64,000 nucleotides of DNA, from the IMG/VR virus record IMGVR_UViG_3300008108_000181, positions 1 to 64,000 of that record. One strand, written 5' to 3'. Made by a program: the position numbers and the translations under genes. This document shows, piece by piece, positions 34,088 to 42,259 of the stretch. Position 1 is the first letter of the stretch. Each line of letters opens with the position of its first letter. A model generated the notes under the pieces. That model was not told where the DNA came from. It saw only the letters and a program-made list of their open reading frames with translations, and did not search any database. The DNA comes from a virus.

Positions 34088-35803
34088 TTATATTATCTTT
34101 TTTCGAACTATATAATTGTGTAATACTAAAGTATCCATTTCACAATTCAAAAATGTTTTAACTGCAGTTTCTGGGTCTAACACCATAGTTTGATCTTTTA
34201 AGTTAAATGAAGTGTTGAGGACAATTGGATAACCATTATCTATTTCCAATTGATTTAACAATCTATACATTCGTGATTGTTGTCTATTATTCAATGTTTG
34301 AATTCTTGCAGAACCATCAATGTGAGTAATTGCTGGTAAATTCTTTCTATGTTCTTCTTTCACTTTCACTACTTGATTCATATATGGAACCAAATGTTTA
34401 TAATCAAAGTACTTTAATCGTTCTTCTTCTTTTATAATTGGTGCAAATGGTCTAAACCCTTCTCTTTTTTTAATTACACGATTTACTCGTGCTTTCATTT
34501 GTGGGTCTCTTGGATTAGCCAAAATAGAACGATTCCCAAGGGCTCGAGAACCAAATTCCATTCTCCCCTCGAACCAACCAATGACATTTCCATCAGTAAT
34601 TTCTCTACTGATGATTGGAATAATTTCTGAATGATTTTTATATTCATACCAAACTTCATTTTCGTGTTTATCTAATACTTCTTTTATTTTTTCATTTGTA
34701 TACGAAGGCCCCAAATAAGGATTTGTATTTACTACTCTATTTTTGTTATTTAATTGATTATACCAATAATAAAGAGCAGAACCAATAGCAGAACCAGCAT
34801 CAGATGGTGCAGGTGGAATCCACAATCCCTTGAATGGTGTCATATCGGTAATCTTCCCATTTGCAGTTCCATTGTATGCACACCCACCACTCAGACAAAC
34901 ATTATTAGCAGGTCTTAATGCAATTGCACGATTTAATAATCTAAAAAAATAATGTTCGTACTCGTGTTGTAATGTTGCAGCTAAATCTTTATGGTCTTGT
35001 GTAATTTCCTCATCGGGTAATCTATTAGGGAATCCAAACAACTCTCCCAATTTCTCGTTAAACATAGATTTATCATCCCAATCATAGGTAAAATAATCCA
35101 TATTGATTTTATATCCACCATCATCGGTAGATGAAATCAAATGAGAAAATTTAGATAAATATTTTTTGTAATCACCATACGGTGCAAGACCCATTACTTT
35201 GTATTCACCTTCATTTGGTTTGAATCCAAGAAATGCGGTAAATACTGAGTATAACATTCCTAAAGAATGTGGGAACTCTACACTTTGAAGTTTAATTATT
35301 CTATTCTCTTCACCATAAGCAATTACGGTAGTTTCCCACTCACCTACCCCATCTACCGAAACAATCATTGCTCTCTCGTAGGGTGATGTATAGAATGAAT
35401 ATGCTAAATGTGAGAGGTGGTGTTCGGTGTGAAACAATTCTGAATTAGGAAATAATTTCTTAATCTTTTTTTCTACCTTTTTGTATTCTTGTTTATTATT
35501 GTAGATAATTTTTTGTCTATTAATTTCATTAACGAACCCACCACGTTTTGTAGATTTTTCAATTCTATCAATTTTCAATTCGGGTAGTTCATAAAAAGTA
35601 ACTACATTAATATCGTTAGGAGTAATTCCTTCGTTTTCTAATAACCAAGTTATAGTATTAATTGGAAATGAAGAATCATGCTTTATACCAGTAAATCTTT
35701 CCTCTTCAACTGCACCTACAACCTCACCATTTTTAATGAGAGCAGCAGCAGAATCATGATAACCAGAACTTATTCCTAAAATATAAAAATTATTCACTTT
35801 CAT
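34088..35803 (-). CDS. Carbamoyltransferase, NodU/CmcH family
   Basis: About 571 residues. It opens YILGISSGYHDSAAALIKNGE and VGAVEEERFTG, the Kae1-like N-terminal domain of the family. Next come the His cluster HTEHHLSHLAYSFY and SVDGVGEWETT, then LSGGCAYNGTANGK, and the C-terminal YrdC-like motif GWFEGRMEFGSRALGNRSIL. These enzymes move a carbamoyl group from carbamoyl phosphate to hydroxyls on sugars or antibiotics using ATP. The ATG at 35803 is preferred to the in-frame TTG one codon earlier. It overlaps the sigma factor gene by 14 bases and ends at a terminator. Family members occur in several marine phages, possibly for base, glycan or virion modification; substrate unknown. Confidence 0.9.
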   Translation of the reverse strand: MKVNNFYILGISSGYHDSAAALIKNGEVVGAVEEERFTGIKHDSSFPINTITWLLENEGITPNDINVVTFYELPELKIDRIEKSTKRGGFVNEINRQKIIYNNKQEYKKVEKKIKKLFPNSELFHTEHHLSHLAYSFYTSPYERAMIVSVDGVGEWETTVIAYGEENRIIKLQSVEFPHSLGMLYSVFTAFLGFKPNEGEYKVMGLAPYGDYKKYLSKFSHLISSTDDGGYKINMDYFTYDWDDKSMFNEKLGELFGFPNRLPDEEITQDHKDLAATLQHEYEHYFFRLLNRAIALRPANNVCLSGGCAYNGTANGKITDMTPFKGLWIPPAPSDAGSAIGSALYYWYNQLNNKNRVVNTNPYLGPSYTNEKIKEVLDKHENEVWYEYKNHSEIIPIISREITDGNVIGWFEGRMEFGSRALGNRSILANPRDPQMKARVNRVIKKREGFRPFAPIIKEEERLKYFDYKHLVPYMNQVVKVKEEHRKNLPAITHIDGSARIQTLNNRQQSRMYRLLNQLEIDNGYPIVLNTSFNLKDQTMVLDPETAVKTFLNCEMDTLVLHNYIVRKKII

Positions 35804-36554
35804 CAAATATATCGTCTTCGAATTCTATATTAGATACATCAATCCAAAATGGTTTTTCTTTTACTGAAAATTCTCCATTTTCTAAATACTCATTTAACAT
35901 TTTTTTCTGATGTTGTTTCATTACATTTACCACTTTGGTAATATAATGTGTTTTACAATCAGTCATTTCTCTAATAAGTAGATAAAGATGTTTTTTATTA
36001 AAATTTTCTATATACTGACTTCTACGAAACAATTCTAATACTGCATCTGCTATTTGAATATCTCTTTTCTTATTAAAGACAGTAGCAAGATGTTTATCCC
36101 AATACTCTAACATTATCTCATTAAACTCTCTAAACTCACCTGCCTCTTCAGTTTCATAAAAATCATTTTCGGGATTCCAACTCTCAGGCATTTCTGATAC
36201 AAGAGCGTTTTGTTTCCATCTTTTAAAATTACCATTGTTTTTTAAGATAAGATGATTCTTTGCAATAATACTAAAATAAGAAAATGCCCTACCTTTGTTT
36301 TCTTTATACATATGTATTTTTTCAATCATAGTAGATACAACCTCTGCCTGAATATCTTTTTTAGGTGAATCAAAGTATGAAAACTTAAATGTATTAAGAA
36401 CATTTTCTGCTAACTTTTCAAACGGATATTTAATTCTTTCTTCATAGATTCTTGACCGTTTGATTGGGTCTTTTGTTTTATTGTATTCTACTATTGCATC
36501 TTGTGCAGGAGTACCAAAATAAATTTTATCTTTTGGTTTTCTTTGTTTCATCAT
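35790..36554 (-). CDS. Late transcription sigma factor, T4 gp55-like
   Basis: A 254-residue protein. The central helix with NKGRAFSYFSIIAKNHLI (about residues 87-104) matches the sigma region-2 segment of T4 gp55 and its relatives, with preceding DIQAEVVSTMIEKIHMY. The C-terminal part is acidic (FEDDIFDESE), as in gp55, which uses its end to contact the sliding clamp/coactivator. It should redirect host RNA polymerase to late promoters, and the recurring ATATTTATATAA element before virion genes is the natural target. It is transcribed from a host-type promoter at 37791-37823 ahead of its operon, consistent with an early or middle regulator. Overlaps the next gene by 14 bases. Confidence 0.8.
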   Translation of the reverse strand: MMKQRKPKDKIYFGTPAQDAIVEYNKTKDPIKRSRIYEERIKYPFEKLAENVLNTFKFSYFDSPKKDIQAEVVSTMIEKIHMYKENKGRAFSYFSIIAKNHLILKNNGNFKRWKQNALVSEMPESWNPENDFYETEEAGEFREFNEIMLEYWDKHLATVFNKKRDIQIADAVLELFRRSQYIENFNKKHLYLLIREMTDCKTHYITKVVNVMKQHQKKMLNEYLENGEFSVKEKPFWIDVSNIEFEDDIFDESE

Positions 36555-36555
36555 A

Positions 36556-36819
36556 TTATAATTCTTGATTTAGATCTTCGATAATGTTTTTTAGTTGCTC
36601 GAACGTGGCACCAACCTCATCATCTTTTTCAAAAACTTCTCGGTTATCAATATCTCTCATTTGTTGTAATGTAGTTTCAATTTTAATACGAGTTCCTTCC
36701 ACAACATCGGTTAGAGTATCTTCAAGTTCTTCGTTTTGTTTGATAAGGTTTCTTAAACCAATTCCCAAAACAATATTAAGTATAGCTAATAAAACAAGGA
36801 GTGTATAAACTAATTCCAT
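36556..36819 (-). CDS. Small membrane protein with coiled coil, conserved in T4-like phages
   Basis: An 87-residue protein. One N-terminal transmembrane helix (YTLLVLLAILNIVLGIGL) is followed by a coiled coil and FEKDDEVGATFEQLKNIIEDL. The same layout, with a closing DDEVG-x-x-F-E motif, is common in T4-like marine phages. Function unknown. It lies in the sigma factor operon, one base before the gp55-like start. Confidence 0.72.
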   Translation of the reverse strand: MELVYTLLVLLAILNIVLGIGLRNLIKQNEELEDTLTDVVEGTRIKIETTLQQMRDIDNREVFEKDDEVGATFEQLKNIIEDLNQEL

Positions 36820-36822
36820 AAA

Positions 36823-37200
36823 TTAAATTGTTTTGATAGAAGATTTGATATTTTGAAGTAATTGTAACTCATTCTGAAATACTTTCTTTTCAAATTCTTC
36901 TCTATCTTTTTCAATATAATTCCTCACAACATTAATAACATAATCGTTAAATGGCAGTGGGGATTGCGCAACATAGGTAAATTTGTGATTAGTGATTGTC
37001 ACCGAAGTATCTCCAACTTTTACATAGTATCCCAATCGTTTGTTAGAGATATAATACTTACCACTAATTGGAGCAGTGATACATTCAGTATCTTCATCAT
37101 CAAAAAGTAATCCAATAATATCAATTACTAATTGTTCGTGTTCTTGTGGTTTAAATGATGGGATAATTTTTTCTTTAAATTTGGTAAATAAGGATTTCAT
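36823..37200 (-). CDS. Hypothetical protein (125 aa)
   Basis: A small alpha/beta protein starting MKSLFTKFKEKIIPSF, with YISNKRLGYYVKVGDTSVTITNHKFTY-like strands and a charged C-terminal helix. No family recognised. It is six bases downstream of the GH73 gene and three upstream of the membrane protein, so it shares their transcript. Confidence 0.6.
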   Translation of the reverse strand: MKSLFTKFKEKIIPSFKPQEHEQLVIDIIGLLFDDEDTECITAPISGKYYISNKRLGYYVKVGDTSVTITNHKFTYVAQSPLPFNDYVINVVRNYIEKDREEFEKKVFQNELQLLQNIKSSIKTI

Positions 37201-37206
37201 AACTTT

Positions 37207-37767
37207 TTAGAATTTAGATTTAAGATTTTGATTTTGAATAATTTCTTGTAGTTTTAAAATGTAATTAGGGTCTTCTGCATACGAAGATGAGAGATATGAA
37301 AAATAATCACTCTCACTTTTTAATTTATGAAGATATGTTGATGAATACAATGCATAATCATATACCGATTCTGTCCAAGTATCATAATACGCATGACCGT
37401 GTTGTGTTCCACCTGCAGTATTAATTCGTGTCACTGCTTGTTTCATTCCAAAAAGGTTGTTGTTCTCATTAAACATTTTGGATGTAAAATGTGCAGTTTC
37501 CAATTTGGCCTGAGCTAATACGATGTGTGGGAATTTGAAATTTAACTCTTTGATTTTAGAAATCAATTTTTCTTCGGAGAACTCATTTTGTTTTGCAAAA
37601 ATTAATTCAACCTCCCTTTCAGTTAAATCACCATTTTTGTAATTATTGATTTGTGAAATGGCACCGATTGAAACGAGTACCGAAACTACAAATGTAAATT
37701 TAAATAAATGGTTTGAGAATTTAATTTTTCTAAAATCTCTTGTTTTTTTGTCATAAATGTAAATCAT
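37207..37767 (-). CDS. Membrane-anchored glucosaminidase endolysin (GH73/FlgJ-like)
   Basis: A 186-residue protein. An N-terminal transmembrane or signal-anchor helix (LFKFTFVVSVLVSIGAISQI, about 21-40) precedes a glucosaminidase domain: LAQAKLETAHFTS with the catalytic Glu, then NNNLFGMKQA and YDTWTESVYDYALY. It should cleave beta-1,4-glucosaminyl bonds in peptidoglycan. A signal-anchor release endolysin fits, since no holin is obvious here. It is first in the operon led by the host-type promoter 37791-37823, so it is made with the sigma factor, which is early for a lysis enzyme. Confidence 0.8.
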   Translation of the reverse strand: MIYIYDKKTRDFRKIKFSNHLFKFTFVVSVLVSIGAISQINNYKNGDLTEREVELIFAKQNEFSEEKLISKIKELNFKFPHIVLAQAKLETAHFTSKMFNENNNLFGMKQAVTRINTAGGTQHGHAYYDTWTESVYDYALYSSTYLHKLKSESDYFSYLSSSYAEDPNYILKLQEIIQNQNLKSKF

Positions 37768-37790
37768 AATAGTTTAAATTTGTTACTCTA

Positions 37791-37823
37791 CAAAGATACG
37801 AAAAAAAACCCAAACTACCAAAT
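37791..37823 (-). promoter_or_regulatory. Host-type promoter for sigma factor operon
   Basis: Minus strand TTTGG-N19-TATCTTTG, i.e. TTG-N20-TATCTTTG, 24 bases before the ATG at 37767. Same spacing as five other sites in the window. Confidence 0.72.
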
Positions 37824-37838
37824 TCTAAGGTAATTTTT

Positions 37839-38096
37839 TTATGCCTCACCAATATCATTTCCCATAAACATTGTCATGGTATTCATTTTTTTGGAGGCCA
37901 AGTTCAACTCTTGGACTTGTTTATTTAGTATTGTAAGATTATTTTGAATCTTATCATTTACTTTATCTGAATCAATTACATTGGTTTCTACCAATTCATC
38001 AAAAATGGCACTTAAAGTAATTTCTAGTGTTAGAATTCTTTCAAACAAAATAGTAATCTCATCTTTCGATTGAGTTGGTTTACTTTTAGAAGTCAT
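37839..38096 (-). CDS. Hypothetical small helical protein (85 aa)
   Basis: Charged, Thr/Leu-rich, helix-forming sequence (FERILTLEITLSAIFDELVE, LNKQVQELNLASKKMN) with no named motif. It overlaps the preceding gene by 11 bases. Found last in the nucleotidyltransferase/deformylase operon. No function can be assigned. Confidence 0.55.
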   Translation of the reverse strand: MTSKSKPTQSKDEITILFERILTLEITLSAIFDELVETNVIDSDKVNDKIQNNLTILNKQVQELNLASKKMNTMTMFMGNDIGEA

Positions 38097-38346
38097 AAGA
38101 TGATGAATAGTTTAGTGCAGATTTTAAAAAATCTTGAAAATGGATATCGAGATCTGAATCATAAACATTTTCTCCAAATGAGTTTTTTATGGTTGATTCG
38201 GCAAATCCAATTGCTGCAGCCAATCTCGTACAAATGATTTTGTATTCGTGAATATTGAAGTCATCGGGTATGGTTAGTTCAATTTGTGATGCTTCTCTGC
38301 AATCTTTTAACAAATCATCGGTATATTTAAATATAAGTTTTGCCAT
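38086..38346 (-). CDS. Hypothetical small protein (86 aa)
   Basis: Acidic alpha/beta protein starting MAKLIFKYTDDLLKDC, ending FLKSALNYSSSYDF. No family recognised. It lies 11 bases downstream of the peptide deformylase gene. Confidence 0.55.
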   Translation of the reverse strand: MAKLIFKYTDDLLKDCREASQIELTIPDDFNIHEYKIICTRLAAAIGFAESTIKNSFGENVYDSDLDIHFQDFLKSALNYSSSYDF

Positions 38347-38357
38347 AATAAATACAA

Positions 38358-38969
38358 TTATAGTACTTCTACTCCTTGAATTAGTTGAGCCTTTTTGTAC
38401 TTCATGAACTCGGTTTCACCGTTTGGTAATTTAACCATTACCATTTCATTTCTACCATATTTCTTTGGTGCATAAAAAGTTGGATTGTATCGTCTGATTG
38501 GGTCGGTAATCAACACACCATTCAAGTGGTCAATTTCGTGTTGTGCGCAAACACTTTCCAACAATCCCATATCATTAAAAAATTCATTACCATCTTTCCA
38601 ATTACCAACTACATTATCCGGCCCGAATACAACTCTTCCCAAATTATCACATTCAATTGTGATTGATTTATGTCTAACTGTCTTTATGGGTTTTCTCATA
38701 GTTTTTGGTATGGATAAACATTGTTCTACATACGCAACTGTGTCTTGTGATGCTTCTACTATTCGTGGGTTAATCAATACAAGCGGTTCGATTACATTAA
38801 CCACACATGCCCTAACATCTAATCCGATTTGGGTTGCCGATAAGCCAATACCACCATAAGTTTTTAAACCATCAAGAAGTTTGACTGATATATCATCAAT
38901 TTGTTCTTGTGTGAATGAACTTGGTTCAATTCTTTTTTGTAATTTTGAAGGGTTTTTAATAAGTGTCAT
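38358..38969 (-). CDS. def: Peptide deformylase
   Basis: About 203 residues from the chosen ATG (MTLIKNPSKL). All three family motifs are present: GGIGLSATQIG (motif I, GxGLxAxQ), VEQCLSIP (motif II with Cys metal ligand) and QHEIDHLNG (motif III, HExxH with both His and Glu). It removes formyl from nascent peptides. The usual motif II Gly is Gln here, a change seen in other phage deformylases. A longer frame to 39026 exists, but the inner ATG sits just after the stop of the previous gene and fits the usual length. Marine phages often carry this gene, perhaps to favour certain proteins during takeover. Confidence 0.9.
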   Translation of the reverse strand: MTLIKNPSKLQKRIEPSSFTQEQIDDISVKLLDGLKTYGGIGLSATQIGLDVRACVVNVIEPLVLINPRIVEASQDTVAYVEQCLSIPKTMRKPIKTVRHKSITIECDNLGRVVFGPDNVVGNWKDGNEFFNDMGLLESVCAQHEIDHLNGVLITDPIRRYNPTFYAPKKYGRNEMVMVKLPNGETEFMKYKKAQLIQGVEVL

Positions 38970-38970
38970 A

Positions 38971-39279
38971 TTATTTTGTTTTATGTGGGTGATATGGGTC
39001 AATAAAGGTTGATTTGTAATACTCATCAGTATATTCTACTTCAGGTGGAAAAATTGAAGATTTTGTTTTATCAACAAGAGTTCTTTCTGAAAGTGGTGAA
39101 CCCAACGGCCTTTGATAAATAGTCTCACCCTTATCAGGGGATTCGTAAATAAATTTACCTTCTACTAATTTCATATATTCTTGTATTTTTTCTTGATGTT
39201 CGTAATACAATTTCCTAACTTGTTTACCCAATTCCATATCATTTGAATACTGATTAACTAATTCGATTATTTCTTTCAT
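38971..39279 (-). CDS. Hypothetical protein (about 102 aa)
   Basis: From the ATG at 39279 (MKEIIELVNQ), which overlaps the upstream stop by four bases (ATGA). Helical N-terminus with LVKKLYYEH-like charge pattern, then TIYQRPLGSPLSERTL and a Pro/His tail (DPYHPHKTK). A longer frame to 39312 is possible. No family recognised. Confidence 0.6.
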   Translation of the reverse strand: MKEIIELVNQYSNDMELGKQVRKLYYEHQEKIQEYMKLVEGKFIYESPDKGETIYQRPLGSPLSERTLVDKTKSSIFPPEVEYTDEYYKSTFIDPYHPHKTK

Positions 39280-39752
39280 TCTGCTAAATTTAAATATTTT
39301 TCTAATAGCCAAGATGATGATTGAACTTTATCACCAAGACCCCATACCGAATCGATTCCTAATGAATCACATACTGCATTTTCAGGAGTTGTGGTTTCAG
39401 TTCTATCTCCACCATTACCAAATGCTACAGCACCTTTTAGTAATTCTCCATTTTCTTTTATATACTTTCGTTTGGATGCGTTAATAAAATCAATCGCTGT
39501 ATTATCCAAATGGTCCTTTGGATTCATAACATAAACCCAATCCACGTTTTTAAGATTACTCATTATGAATGCTCGTTCTTGTTCGTTCATGAATGACCTT
39601 CCTTTTTTTCGTGTCAACCATGCATCGTTATTTAAACCAATCCAAACTTCATCTGCTAGTTCTTTTGCGTTGTTGATACATTCAATGTGGCCTTTATGAA
39701 CAGGGTCAAATCCACCACTAATTAAAATTACTTTATATTTTTTTTGTTCCAT
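39276..39752 (-). CDS. Cytidylyltransferase-like nucleotidyltransferase (RfaE/TagD type)
   Basis: A 158-residue enzyme of the nucleotidyltransferase superfamily: GGFDPVHKGHI with the HxGH signature (His19, His22), then IGLNNDAWLTRKKG and NPKDHLD. It joins a nucleotide to a sugar phosphate or similar, as in HldE C-terminal domains or glycerol-3-phosphate cytidylyltransferase. It may feed the surface-modification genes elsewhere in the genome. A host-type promoter lies immediately upstream, so close that the mRNA may begin at or next to the ATG. Confidence 0.8.
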   Translation of the reverse strand: MEQKKYKVILISGGFDPVHKGHIECINNAKELADEVWIGLNNDAWLTRKKGRSFMNEQERAFIMSNLKNVDWVYVMNPKDHLDNTAIDFINASKRKYIKENGELLKGAVAFGNGGDRTETTTPENAVCDSLGIDSVWGLGDKVQSSSWLLEKYLNLAE

Positions 39753-39757
39753 AAGTG

Positions 39758-39788
39758 TAAAGATACGAAATTATTTTTAATTAAACAA
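39758..39788 (-). promoter_or_regulatory. Host-type promoter, near-leaderless
   Basis: Minus strand TTG-N20-TATCTTTA. The -7 box ends six bases before the ATG at 39752, so the transcript probably has almost no leader. Confidence 0.6.
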
Positions 39789-39791
39789 GTT

Positions 39792-40529
39792 TTATGTAAA
39801 ATTACTAATGTGTAATTTATAATTTGGTTGAGCTTCGTTGTGAATTTGTATATATCGTTTGGCATATTTTGAACTTCTATCTTGAGTTATTAATTTGATA
39901 GAATTATCATTTAGTGCAGCTGCAAAATTTCGATGCCATTCACGAATTAAAAATGTTTTAAGTTTTAAAGTTTTCCAATTAAAATTATTTTCTATTATTT
40001 TATTTCCAATAGGAATGTGTGATGCTGGGTCATTATTATCTTTAAATAAATTTACAAATCGTTTTACTGTTTTAAAATCACCACCCATGTAATAATCATT
40101 AATCCAAAATTCATCAATTTTAGCAGGACCACCTGTCTGAACATAAAGAGTATCAGGATTCCACTCTTGAGTTAGTATTGTATGCCAATCACTTACCATA
40201 TCACAACGATGTAAAAATACTTTATCATATTTTTCTTCATCAGTTACGGAGTTAATACCTGTAATCCAATGATGGTACATCTTTTTTGAGTTATGAATAT
40301 GTTTCTCACCAAAATAAATGTAATCATTTAATAATAATTTAATATTTGGTACTAATTTATAAACTAAATCAATTTCTTTTTGAGATAACTGAAAGTTTCT
40401 TCCATGAGTTTTTAAAATTTTCCAAGTTGAAAAAATAACATCAACTTTATCTAAATCAAATAATTGTTGTGGAATTACGGGAAATGTTCTAAATTCCCCA
40501 AAAAAAATAAAAAGATTTTTTTTTTCCAT
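39792..40529 (-). CDS. Glycosyltransferase-like phage protein
   Basis: A 245-residue protein. It opens NLFIFFGEFRTFPV, continues IFSTWKILKTHGRN, and has KVFLHRCDMVSDW, similar to the R-x-D centre of capsule or phage-borne glycosyltransferases that begin with a FFGxxR phrase and look for a S/TW pair. I recognise the style rather than a named family, so the enzyme call is tentative. It lies last in the thymidylate synthase operon, five bases downstream of a very small gene. Confidence 0.5.
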   Translation of the reverse strand: MEKKNLFIFFGEFRTFPVIPQQLFDLDKVDVIFSTWKILKTHGRNFQLSQKEIDLVYKLVPNIKLLLNDYIYFGEKHIHNSKKMYHHWITGINSVTDEEKYDKVFLHRCDMVSDWHTILTQEWNPDTLYVQTGGPAKIDEFWINDYYMGGDFKTVKRFVNLFKDNNDPASHIPIGNKIIENNFNWKTLKLKTFLIREWHRNFAAALNDNSIKLITQDRSSKYAKRYIQIHNEAQPNYKLHISNFT

Positions 40530-40534
40530 AAATG

Positions 40535-40663
40535 TTATTCCTTATCTAAAATTTGTTGAATATGTTGGATTCTCATCTTATCCTCAACTGATTGAATTTT
40601 TTGAAGTTTTAATTTCATTAATTCTAATCTTAATTGTTCTTTATTGTTTTCGTGTAAGTTCAT
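40535..40663 (-). CDS. Very small helical protein (42 aa)
   Basis: An intact frame MNLHENNKEQLRLELMKLKL to LDKE, a single amphipathic helix with Lys/Glu pairs. It sits two bases after the stop of 40666-40899 and five before the next start, filling a gap that would otherwise be an isolated hole in a packed operon. Probably real. Function unknown. Confidence 0.55.
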   Translation of the reverse strand: MNLHENNKEQLRLELMKLKLQKIQSVEDKMRIQHIQQILDKE

Positions 40664-40665
40664 AT

Positions 40666-40899
40666 TTAATTTTCTTTAAAGTATGCATCGATACTATCAT
40701 TAATATCTTTATTTAGGATTTCTAATTCGAATACCAAACTTTTTAAAAACTCCTCTGACCACAATCCCCAACTTTTATTTTTATTTTCCGAATAGTAGTA
40801 GAACCCATGTACCTTTGTAAACTCACCAACAATAATTCCAGTTGATTTTAAACTTATTTCATAAGTTTGATTTTTAATTTTTTCTGTTATCTTAAGCAT
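40666..40899 (-). CDS. Hypothetical small protein (77 aa)
   Basis: Starts MLKITEKIKNQTYEISLKS, mixed alpha/beta, with a Trp pair (SWGLWSEEF) and an acidic helical end. Overlaps the next gene by eight bases. No family recognised. Confidence 0.55.
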   Translation of the reverse strand: MLKITEKIKNQTYEISLKSTGIIVGEFTKVHGFYYYSENKNKSWGLWSEEFLKSLVFELEILNKDINDSIDAYFKEN

Positions 40900-41134
40900 T
40901 TTTTTTAATGTTTATGGTTATTCCGGCATTTCCAGTTGAAATCTCGTATGAATTATAACGATTATCATTTATCCAACCACACCTTTCAAATTTAAATATA
41001 ATCACATCCCTACCTTGAAATACTCCATGAATAGCATTAGTGGCATAATCTATATGGGGATGTATTATATGACCCATCTTCCAACTATCTACAAATTCTG
41101 ATTCTAATTCTTCAGGTAGGATGTGAATCAACAT
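40892..41134 (-). CDS. Hypothetical small protein (80 aa)
   Basis: Starts MLIHILPEELESEFV, beta-rich with DVIIFKFERCGWINDNRY. It starts three bases after the thymidylate synthase stop. No family recognised. Confidence 0.55.
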   Translation of the reverse strand: MLIHILPEELESEFVDSWKMGHIIHPHIDYATNAIHGVFQGRDVIIFKFERCGWINDNRYNSYEISTGNAGITINIKKNA

Positions 41135-41137
41135 TTT

Positions 41138-42253
41138 TTAATTACTTAAAGGTGCTTTGATTTTATCATGTGATTGATAACCTATTAACTCAAAACAATC
41201 AGGTCTATAACTCATAATCTTTTGATCGAAAGTTTTTTCACCCAATCTTTCTTTTACCAATTGGTGTTGATACCAATTTCTTTCAGTTATTTGCACCTTT
41301 GGTAATTTAAACGGTTCTCTACTGATTTGTTCTTTCGCTTGTTCAATGTGGTTTGAATATAGATGCACATCTCCCAAATTACCAATCAATTCATCTGGTA
41401 CCATATTTACTTCCTTTGCAATAATCTCCAATAACAAACCATAGGAAGCTATGTTAAATGGTAATCCTAAAAATGTATCTACTGACCTCTGGTTCCACAT
41501 TAAAGAGATTGCTCGTTTAGGAACATTAGCATCATCACATACTTTATGCATTTCTACATCAGTATCTATTGTTTCATAACCACCTTCTTTAAGAGAATCG
41601 TATAATCTTGTACTTCCTTTAGAACCTAACTCTGTTCTTTCTTTAGCACTCAATTCTCTTGTATAAACTTGGAATCCATAATGACAAGGAGGTAAAACCA
41701 TTTCATCCAATTGACCCACATTCCAAGCAGATACCATTAATCTTCTACTATCGGGATTTGTTTTGAGTTCGTTGATTAGATTTGTGATTTGGTCTATTCC
41801 AATGAAGTATTCGTTACTAATTGAGTCGTGTTTTCTTTCACCCCAACTTCTCCATTGCTTACCATAGATTGGTCCTAAATCACCCCACTTCTTTGCAAAC
41901 TCATTATCGGTTTTAATATTATGGATGAATTGTTCTTTAGTGAATTGGTAACCAGAGTCAAGTGAAGTCTTGGAAGCGTAGTTCTTATAAGCATCACCAT
42001 CCCAAATGTGACAATCGTAATCCAATAAAAACTTAATGTTTGTACTACCTCTCAAAAACCATAGGAGTTCTGCCACCATAACATTCCACGCCATTTTCTT
42101 TGTGGTTAATAATGGGAATCCTTGTGACATTCGGTGACGGATTTGTCTACCAAATACTGAAATAGTTCCAGTACCTGTCCTATCCTTTTTCTCCACACCG
42201 TTATCAAGAATATCTTGTAGTAAGTCTTGGTATTTTGTATCTAATCTATTCAT
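41138..42253 (-). CDS. thyA: Thymidylate synthase ThyA
   Basis: A 371-residue ThyA, longer than the usual 264. Signature sites are intact: KKDRTGTGT (22-30), the RSTNIKFLL-type helix, WGDLGPIYGKQWR (123-135), SRRLMVSAWN (169-178) and the catalytic Cys190 in LPPCHYGFQ, then NQRSVDTFLGLPFNIASY and GDVHLYSNH. It makes dTMP from dUMP with methylene-tetrahydrofolate. An insertion of about 45 residues follows FQVYTREL and precedes the NQRSVD motif; it is charged and helix-rich and probably a surface elaboration. It works with the phage dCMP deaminase and deoxyribonucleotidase in thymidine supply. Confidence 0.95.
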   Translation of the reverse strand: MNRLDTKYQDLLQDILDNGVEKKDRTGTGTISVFGRQIRHRMSQGFPLLTTKKMAWNVMVAELLWFLRGSTNIKFLLDYDCHIWDGDAYKNYASKTSLDSGYQFTKEQFIHNIKTDNEFAKKWGDLGPIYGKQWRSWGERKHDSISNEYFIGIDQITNLINELKTNPDSRRLMVSAWNVGQLDEMVLPPCHYGFQVYTRELSAKERTELGSKGSTRLYDSLKEGGYETIDTDVEMHKVCDDANVPKRAISLMWNQRSVDTFLGLPFNIASYGLLLEIIAKEVNMVPDELIGNLGDVHLYSNHIEQAKEQISREPFKLPKVQITERNWYQHQLVKERLGEKTFDQKIMSYRPDCFELIGYQSHDKIKAPLSN

Positions 42254-42259
42254 ATAATA

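Noticed and set aside
38485-38859. Plus-strand frame of 124 codons
   Set aside because: Antisense to the peptide deformylase gene, which has all motifs of its family. The composition of the shadow (Ser, Thr, Cys-rich) is typical of mirrored frames.
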